Source: Bacteroidales bacterium UBA3843 (lineage in GTDB: Bacteria; Bacteroidota; Bacteroidia; Bacteroidales; Paludibacteraceae). Taken from it: DNA of 32,118 nt. The DNA is taken from contig DGHR01000008.1 of NCBI GenBank assembly GCA_002392745.1, positions 1 through 32,118 of the forward strand, written 5' to 3'. Each line of letters starts with the position of its first letter. Position 1 is the first letter of the stretch. The translations under genes and the position numbers were made by a program. Under the pieces are notes generated by a model, which ran no database searches, was not told the origin of the DNA, and saw only the letters and a program-made list of their open reading frames with translations. Of the stretch, positions 27,426 to 32,118 are shown piece after piece.

Positions 27426-30380
27426 TTATAATGTCCTTAATTTTTGATTTTCTGCTGTCGCCATCCATTTCTTTACCTGCTCAATGCACCATGGCAGTTG
27501 GTCACGAACTTGTTGCACCCAAAAGCGCATGACATCCCATCCTTCGCGCATCAATGCTTGATTTCGCAATTGGTCCTTATAACTGAGTTCTCCCGTCCAC
27601 GCCTGATGATACATAGCTCCATCTACTTCTATGTCAAGTTTTTTACCATTATGGAATAGGGCAAGGTCTAAATAGTATTTATCTACATGATATTGAGCCG
27701 TTACAGGAATGCCTGCATCGGAAAGAGCTTTCTGTAAAATATGCTCCCATTCTGAAACCTCAACAGGTGCATTTTCTCCGCTACTATATTCTGCAAAGTG
27801 TTCCAGATAGCTAACACCACATTGCTTGCAATACTTTTTATCACCGACTGTTACGAGCAATGCACGAGCACGTGTTATCGCCACATTGAATAAGTTTCCT
27901 GTGGATTTAAGGAACATTAGACTTTGCGACTTTGTCCCTTCTGAAACTACAGGAGAGAAAATTATTACATCCCGTTCATCCCCTTGAAATTTGTGAACTG
28001 TATCAATAAGTATTTGGTTGTGTAATTCTAAATGATTGCGCAATTCTGCGTCTCGCTCCAAAGCTTTGGTAATCATTTCTGCTTGCAAATGAAAAGGAGT
28101 GGTAACACCAATGCTTCCTTCGAATTCAAGTTCAACAGCTAAGCGATGGAGAATCCTTATTACACCTTCTGCCTCTTTGAGGTTATATGCTCCGCCTGAT
28201 TCCGGACGAGTAGTCTTTCCTTTAATATCCATCCATTGCATTCCAAGAATAGGTTTGCCGTTGTTTGGAGACTGTAAACGGCTATAATCAGTGGCTATGC
28301 GGAGCGTGTTGTCGTAGAATTCCTGATTCGAGAACTGAATAATATCAAGAAAACTCCGATGGTGGTCTCGTAACTGGATGATATTTTCCGGCTCGGTCAT
28401 ACTTTCTGCCAGATCATATATAGAACTGCTTCGGTATGACCACCGGGCTTCTATTTGGTTGTTGAGAATGAGAGATAAATCTGTTTGCTTGCTCAATAGA
28501 CAAATATGATTCAATTGCTGTTTGTCTCCAATTACTGCTACACGTTTAGCACGCATAAGCAACGGAATCATGGAAGCTATGTCACATTGACTAGCCTCGT
28601 CTATAATGAGCAAATCATATACTGCTTCTTTGAATGGAAGTCTTCTGCGTGCACTTAGGGATGTAATGGCACTGACAGGCAACATGGATTTGAGAGCAGG
28701 CGTGTACGAATCTACATGGTCATGTTCAAGCAAACTTATATAGTTGTGCAGTTCTCCTCTATTCTTGGCATTAAAAATACTGATATGTTCATTTAGCCAT
28801 GCGTTCCAAGCGGTCTTTGCTTTTGCTTGCAATTCCACTTGCTCGCCCATCATTGCTGCATCAAGTTGTTCAAGGGATACAGACTCGCAAACATCTTTAA
28901 GCAAACTGTCGTATGTGGCAATTAAGTTTAAATTATCTATCAATGAGTTGAAACTATTATCAAATTGCATCCATTCACGGTCATTGGCAGCATAATCGAT
29001 AGAAAGTCCCTGATAGTATTTTCTCAAAAAGGAGTTTATAGTTTCTGCAGCCTCTTTAGCACGCTCTGTAATTTTATTTTTCCACCTATTTCTGAAAATC
29101 TTGTCCAGCAAGCGAGAAGGACCATCTTTTAAGGCTGTTCTGCAATGAACGAAATCTTTATACGCATTTTTTACTTCGCTTATCTCATTTTCTGTTATTA
29201 CACCAATAATATGCTGGTATTTGTCTCTGATTGCACAAACATCTTGCTCTATTTCATCAAGTTTGTTCCTCGTTTGGACAATCTGGTCTTTTTGCCTACG
29301 TTTTGAGGTATAGTTAGAATATACTCTGTTATATGCACCTATAGCATCCGAAAAGGATTTATCTTTTCTTCTTGCCTTTTCCCATTGTTGTGCGTAATCG
29401 GAAATACATTGTTTGGCACTCTTTTCGTATCGGAGCACCAACGGAAGTTCTTTGTTTAAGGAGTTGACTCGTTTGACTACAACATCAACAGCATTGTTAT
29501 TTTTACTTGTAAACAAGACACTCTGTCCTGCCATCGCAGCATTGATGATTAGATTGGCAACAACTTGTGTTTTTCCGGTCCCCGGAGGCCCTGCTATCAA
29601 GGTGACATCTGCACTCAATGCTGAACGAACTGCTGCTTCCTGTTCGTCATTTAATGGGAGTACTTTTAATATTTCCTTTTCAAATTGTGGATTCCTATTA
29701 AACTGCTTGTGTATAAATTTCCATAACACAGAATGACAGATATCCAAGTCTCCATATTCTTCAAGACGGGCTAACTCATTACTTAGTCCGACAGTATAAG
29801 GAGTAGGCTCTTTGGCAAATAGAATGGCTCTATTCAAAATGCCATCTCTATCTCCAATACGCATTGGTCCTTTTTGCAGGTCTTCTATGTCGAGAATGTC
29901 TAGCCAATCCCAATCCGGGCGAACCGTTTTAAGCAAATTAACCTTTTCTGCTAAATCTGAAAACGCTGCATGCCCGTCTGAAAAACCTAACTCTGCTTCG
30001 AGTTCTCGCAGTTCATAGATATTCTCTGTTTTTTCGTTTGTGGAGTATTTGTCTATGATATCTTTGTTTATCAACAGTTCGTCATCTATCGAAAATCCTT
30101 CCGGCTTGCCGTGCGTTCCGTCGCTGTAAGTGATATGAATAATAAATATTGGCGAAAGAAAATGTTTGACTTTAAGAACAGGATAGCCAATCAACAAATC
30201 CATTTCCTTCTCTTGGTTTCCCCGTAAAAAAGCTCCAATATCAGGCTTCTTCAGAATACTATCATTTATCCAAGGCAATGTAATAAAAGATTGTTCATCT
30301 TTCATTGATGCCCGAAAAGTAGTATTGCTTTCCAACGCAACACAACTGATATAGTATTTACAAAGTCCTTTTAATGTCAT
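27426..30380 (-). CDS. SF1 helicase fused to a C-terminal PD-(D/E)XK nuclease
   Basis: 984 aa. Residues 1-240 are an unrecognised N-terminal region. The Upf1-like SF1 core (AAA_11/AAA_12) follows: Walker A GPPGTGKT at 264-271, a long coiled insertion (about 330-550), Walker B IIDEASQCD around 592-600, GDKQQL, TVHKFQGDERDVIIF, and VAITRARALLVTVGD. The C-terminal 110 residues form a Vsr/DUF559/MTES_1575-type nuclease: Asp905 in YLDLAL, then Glu918 and Asp920 in IEVDG, followed by YH, DQLRNQALMREGW and MRFW. Helicase-nuclease fusions of this kind are common in phage-defence islands; that role is inference. AT-rich DNA; promoter, palindrome and a Cys-rich small ORF lie upstream. Confidence 0.9.
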   Translation of the reverse strand: MTLKGLCKYYISCVALESNTTFRASMKDEQSFITLPWINDSILKKPDIGAFLRGNQEKEMDLLIGYPVLKVKHFLSPIFIIHITYSDGTHGKPEGFSIDDELLINKDIIDKYSTNEKTENIYELRELEAELGFSDGHAAFSDLAEKVNLLKTVRPDWDWLDILDIEDLQKGPMRIGDRDGILNRAILFAKEPTPYTVGLSNELARLEEYGDLDICHSVLWKFIHKQFNRNPQFEKEILKVLPLNDEQEAAVRSALSADVTLIAGPPGTGKTQVVANLIINAAMAGQSVLFTSKNNNAVDVVVKRVNSLNKELPLVLRYEKSAKQCISDYAQQWEKARRKDKSFSDAIGAYNRVYSNYTSKRRQKDQIVQTRNKLDEIEQDVCAIRDKYQHIIGVITENEISEVKNAYKDFVHCRTALKDGPSRLLDKIFRNRWKNKITERAKEAAETINSFLRKYYQGLSIDYAANDREWMQFDNSFNSLIDNLNLIATYDSLLKDVCESVSLEQLDAAMMGEQVELQAKAKTAWNAWLNEHISIFNAKNRGELHNYISLLEHDHVDSYTPALKSMLPVSAITSLSARRRLPFKEAVYDLLIIDEASQCDIASMIPLLMRAKRVAVIGDKQQLNHICLLSKQTDLSLILNNQIEARWSYRSSSIYDLAESMTEPENIIQLRDHHRSFLDIIQFSNQEFYDNTLRIATDYSRLQSPNNGKPILGMQWMDIKGKTTRPESGGAYNLKEAEGVIRILHRLAVELEFEGSIGVTTPFHLQAEMITKALERDAELRNHLELHNQILIDTVHKFQGDERDVIIFSPVVSEGTKSQSLMFLKSTGNLFNVAITRARALLVTVGDKKYCKQCGVSYLEHFAEYSSGENAPVEVSEWEHILQKALSDAGIPVTAQYHVDKYYLDLALFHNGKKLDIEVDGAMYHQAWTGELSYKDQLRNQALMREGWDVMRFWVQQVRDQLPWCIEQVKKWMATAENQKLRTL

Positions 30381-30410
30381 GTATTTCTTAAACTTTTTTA
30401 TTCTCGGTCA

Positions 30411-30482
30411 TCACTCGGTGGATTTCACAAGATGAGGCCAAGACACTTTGGGACACCAGTGGCAACACAATTTGTTTGCCAT
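30411..30482 (-). CDS. Possible 23-aa Cys-rich leader ORF
   Basis: An ATG at 30482 reads MANKLCCHWCPKVSWPHL and stops at codon 24. It has Cys at 6, 7 and 10 with His8. It lies between the helicase-nuclease promoter and its start codon, in the same transcript. It could be a regulatory leader peptide or a tiny protein; evidence is position and composition only. Confidence 0.35.
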   Translation of the reverse strand: MANKLCCHWCPKVSWPHLVKSTE

Positions 30483-30501
30483 ATTCTCAGTTTTTTCTTT
30501 C

Positions 30502-30520
30502 TGCACGCATTCAGCGTGCA
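30502..30520 (-). promoter_or_regulatory. Operator-like palindrome at the helicase-nuclease transcript start
   Basis: TGCACGC (30502-30508) and GCGTGCA (30514-30520) form a perfect 7-bp inverted repeat with a 5-bp centre. It overlaps the end of the -7 element and the expected transcript start. This could bind a repressor, or form a hairpin at the extreme 5' end of the mRNA. Confidence 0.55.
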
Positions 30521-30550
30521 AAGATACAATTATTTTCTGACATATGCAAA
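30518..30550 (-). promoter_or_regulatory. Promoter of the helicase-nuclease/recQ operon
   Basis: On the minus strand TTTG (30550-30547), extended as TTTGCATATGTC, is followed after 20 nt by TATCTTTGC (30526-30518). Between here and 30862 I see no gene; the stretch is AT-rich with no further structure that I can support. Confidence 0.78.
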
Positions 30551-30862
30551 ATTTTTGACAGATGTCCTATACTTTCTGTCTAATTTATAACGAAAAAAAA
30601 CTACTGCTCTTTCTGCAAAATCACACAAAATATGGATTTTTTGCCTTCAAAAAAGCACCAACAATTATGGATTTCTTCCTTCTCCAGAAGAGGCAAATTT
30701 GAGGCGCATTGAGGGCGCGTAAGGGGCATGTAGGAGGCATCCTAGACTTTACTACATAAAAACGGATTTAATCATTTATATATCAGTGAGTTACAAAGAA
30801 CACAAAAAAGCAGCAAAAACTGCCGTTTTTACGGTTTCGTTTGCCGATATACACGTAATTGT

Positions 30863-30895
30863 TGACTGTCGGTTGACCGTCGGCTGACCGTCGGG
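30863..30895. repeat. Three 11-bp tandem units TGACCGTCGGC
   Basis: TGACTGTCGGT, TGACCGTCGGC and TGACCGTCGGG are adjacent. They lie downstream of the RAYT gene, next to the 58-bp direct repeats. Confidence 0.85.
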
Positions 30896-30918
30896 ATTGA
30901 CTGCAAAAACAATGCAGA

Positions 30919-31092
30919 GCCGGACAATATCCGGCAGAAGAGACAAAGTCTGTCGAAGACGAAAGAAACAAAAGCAAGAGCGGAGAAATGCCGACTGGCA
31001 ATCGGCGCAATACGAAGAATATAGAACCAGATGGTATCCGGCAGAAGAGACAAAGTACGTCGAAGACAAAAGAAACAAAAGCAAGCGCGGAG
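30919..31092. repeat. Duplicated 58-bp sequence with REP-like hairpins next to the RAYT gene
   Basis: A 58-bp sequence starting TATCCGGCAGAAGAGACAAA and ending GCGGAG is present at 30928-30985 and 31035-31092, 107 bp apart, with about five differences. Hairpins GCCGGA-CAATA-TCCGGC (30919-30935) and GCCGA/TCGGC (30990-31006) flank copy 1. Copy 2 ends 5 bp from the transposase stop codon. Layout and position resemble REP/BIME units served by an adjacent RAYT. Confidence 0.7.
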
Positions 31093-31097
31093 GAAAT

Positions 31098-32003
31098 TTA
31101 TAGGGCACAGATTTCTTCTGCCATAGTATTGAGGGCTACACAATCGGAACGGGAGATGTGTTTCTTAGAAGGGTCATACTCCCAAGGAGAGAGGATCAGT
31201 ACACTACCAGCAGCAACGGCATCGAAAAGAGCTTCAGAAGGCTTGTAATAATCGCGGAAGCCGTTGTCCGCAAGATAAATGAAAGGGAGGTTTTCTTTTA
31301 GGAGGACAGACATGACTGCCTGTTCCTGTTTGGAGATAAAAGGCGAGACAAGGATAGTGCCTTGACGAGCGGCAAGGACACAACTGTTCATGTAGTCGCG
31401 AAGGGGCTGATCGTAGCCGTGTTCTTCGGCATCCTTGACCCACATGCTACGTACATGCACAGGAGCATAGTGCTCATGCTGTAAAAGGCGGATATTCCCC
31501 ACTCCGCTATACGTTCGACCTCCTATTTCAATACCTGTTTGGACGAAGAAGAACCCCGGTTTGAGACGCTTAGTAGCAAGGCGTGATGGGTTCATGTCTA
31601 TATAGCGAAACATAGAACGGAGTTGGCCTTGACGGACAAGCGGGCGGACATAAGGCATCTCTGTAAAAAGAGGGGAACTTAGTTTCTTATCCCGAATAGT
31701 ATTCGGGGAAAAAGACGAAGTATAATTACGCCCAAGTTTCTTGGCGGCCTGCCAAAAGCCACGTGCAACACTCATGATACCACGCGGCATTGGTTTACGG
31801 ACATGCCAGATAACATGCAAGTGGTCGGGCATAAGACAAAATTGCAGGATGCGCACCTCCGGATAGTGCTCATATAGATGCATGAGACAATCCACGAGGT
31901 CCTCACCTAACTGCGAACGCTTTACCTCGGCTTTAGAAGGATCGCCATCAGGAATGATTAACTCGCCCAAGAGAGGCTCTACTGGGGATGGTAAGCGTGA
32001 CAT
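31098..32003 (-). CDS. RAYT/IS200-like HUH (Y1) transposase with extra C-terminal Rossmann-like domain
   Basis: 301 aa from the ATG at 32003. The Y1 transposase domain has the HUH motif in CLMPDHLHVIWHV (His61, His63). The RAYT signature FRYIDMNPSRL supplies the probable nucleophile Tyr134. RAYTs cut and join single-stranded DNA at REP hairpins. Residues about 165-301 form an additional domain with alternating strands and helices: TILVSPFISKQEQAVM, LPFIYLADNGF, AAGSVLILSPWEYD. This is reminiscent of DprA/SLOG-type Rossmann folds and absent from short canonical RAYTs. The same frame stays open upstream to the window edge, so a longer N-terminus cannot be excluded. Confidence 0.8.
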   Translation of the reverse strand: MSRLPSPVEPLLGELIIPDGDPSKAEVKRSQLGEDLVDCLMHLYEHYPEVRILQFCLMPDHLHVIWHVRKPMPRGIMSVARGFWQAAKKLGRNYTSSFSPNTIRDKKLSSPLFTEMPYVRPLVRQGQLRSMFRYIDMNPSRLATKRLKPGFFFVQTGIEIGGRTYSGVGNIRLLQHEHYAPVHVRSMWVKDAEEHGYDQPLRDYMNSCVLAARQGTILVSPFISKQEQAVMSVLLKENLPFIYLADNGFRDYYKPSEALFDAVAAGSVLILSPWEYDPSKKHISRSDCVALNTMAEEICAL

Positions 32004-32078
32004 GGTAAATGCCGATGCCTTTCCATGCTTCGCCAGGTTCTTGCCATTGGAATGAATCGGAGGGTGGCATATTTTAGC

Positions 32079-32095
32079 GGGCGATACTATCGCCC
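32079..32095. repeat. REP-like perfect palindrome upstream of the RAYT gene
   Basis: GGGCGATA-C-TATCGCCC, an 8-bp perfect inverted repeat with a 1-bp centre, lies 76 bp upstream of the transposase ATG. GC-rich arms next to a RAYT suggest a REP element or the transposase's own target hairpin. Confidence 0.6.
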
Positions 32096-32118
32096 TGTAA
32101 GAAACAAAGTCAATTAAG

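Noticed and set aside
30897..31248. Small plus-strand ORFs of 60-90 codons across the duplicated 58-bp sequence
   Set aside because: They are Lys/Arg/Glu-rich readings of the repeats, overlap the transposase end, and show no start context or domain.
32004..32118. N-terminal extension of the transposase to the window edge
   Set aside because: The frame is open but has no in-frame ATG in the window and reads through the REP-like palindrome; kept as a possibility only.

Overview
The window looks like a chromosomal segment of a member of the order Bacteroidales (Bacteroidota). Six promoters carry the phylum's -33 TTTG / -7 TAnnTTTGC signature with a 20-nt spacer, Shine-Dalgarno sequences are not evident, SecA is long (1141 aa), and there are a BspA-type leucine-rich-repeat surface protein and several outer-membrane or secreted proteins. 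No rRNA, tRNA or CRISPR array was seen. Family-level placement is not possible from this sequence alone.

Layout. 1-2341 (-) is the 5' part of a secreted BspA-like LRR protein preceded by a long structured leader. 2967-6720 (+) is housekeeping: nadK, lgt, fmt and an HD-domain hydrolase. 6717-12090 (-) holds secA followed by two envelope proteins. 12386-17169 (+) is a tightly overlapping four-gene run: BadF-type sugar kinase, two-domain family 2 glycosyltransferase, SpoIID/LytB protein and THUMP-like methyltransferase. 17193-20153 (-) encodes a secreted DUF4832-type protein, an unknown protein and a DUF1295 membrane enzyme. They follow a DUF4143 ATPase (20195-21547) with its own promoter, and a bile acid:sodium symporter-family transporter lies at 21827-22711 (-). 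From about 22.7 to 31.1 kb the DNA is visibly more AT-rich and looks like an accessory island. It holds a multi-OB-fold protein, a membrane-anchored unknown, RecQ, and a 984-aa SF1 helicase fused to a PD-(D/E)XK nuclease, with several tiny Cys- or Gly/Pro-rich ORFs between them. The right edge carries a RAYT/IS200-like HUH transposase with an extra C-terminal domain, flanked by REP-like palindromes and a duplicated 58-bp sequence.

Two things stand out. First, short tandem repeats, mostly of 7-bp units, and a 53-54 bp hairpin element fill the intergenic spacers. Copies of the same families also sit in frame inside the genes for SecA, Fmt, the glycosyltransferase, SpoIID, the methyltransferase and the transporter, where they encode extra peptides. 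None were noticed in the AT-rich island, which fits more recent arrival of that block. Second, the SF1 helicase-nuclease and RecQ form one probable operon with a palindromic operator-like site over its promoter and a Cys-rich leader ORF. This is a plausible DNA-targeting or defence module, but that role is inference.
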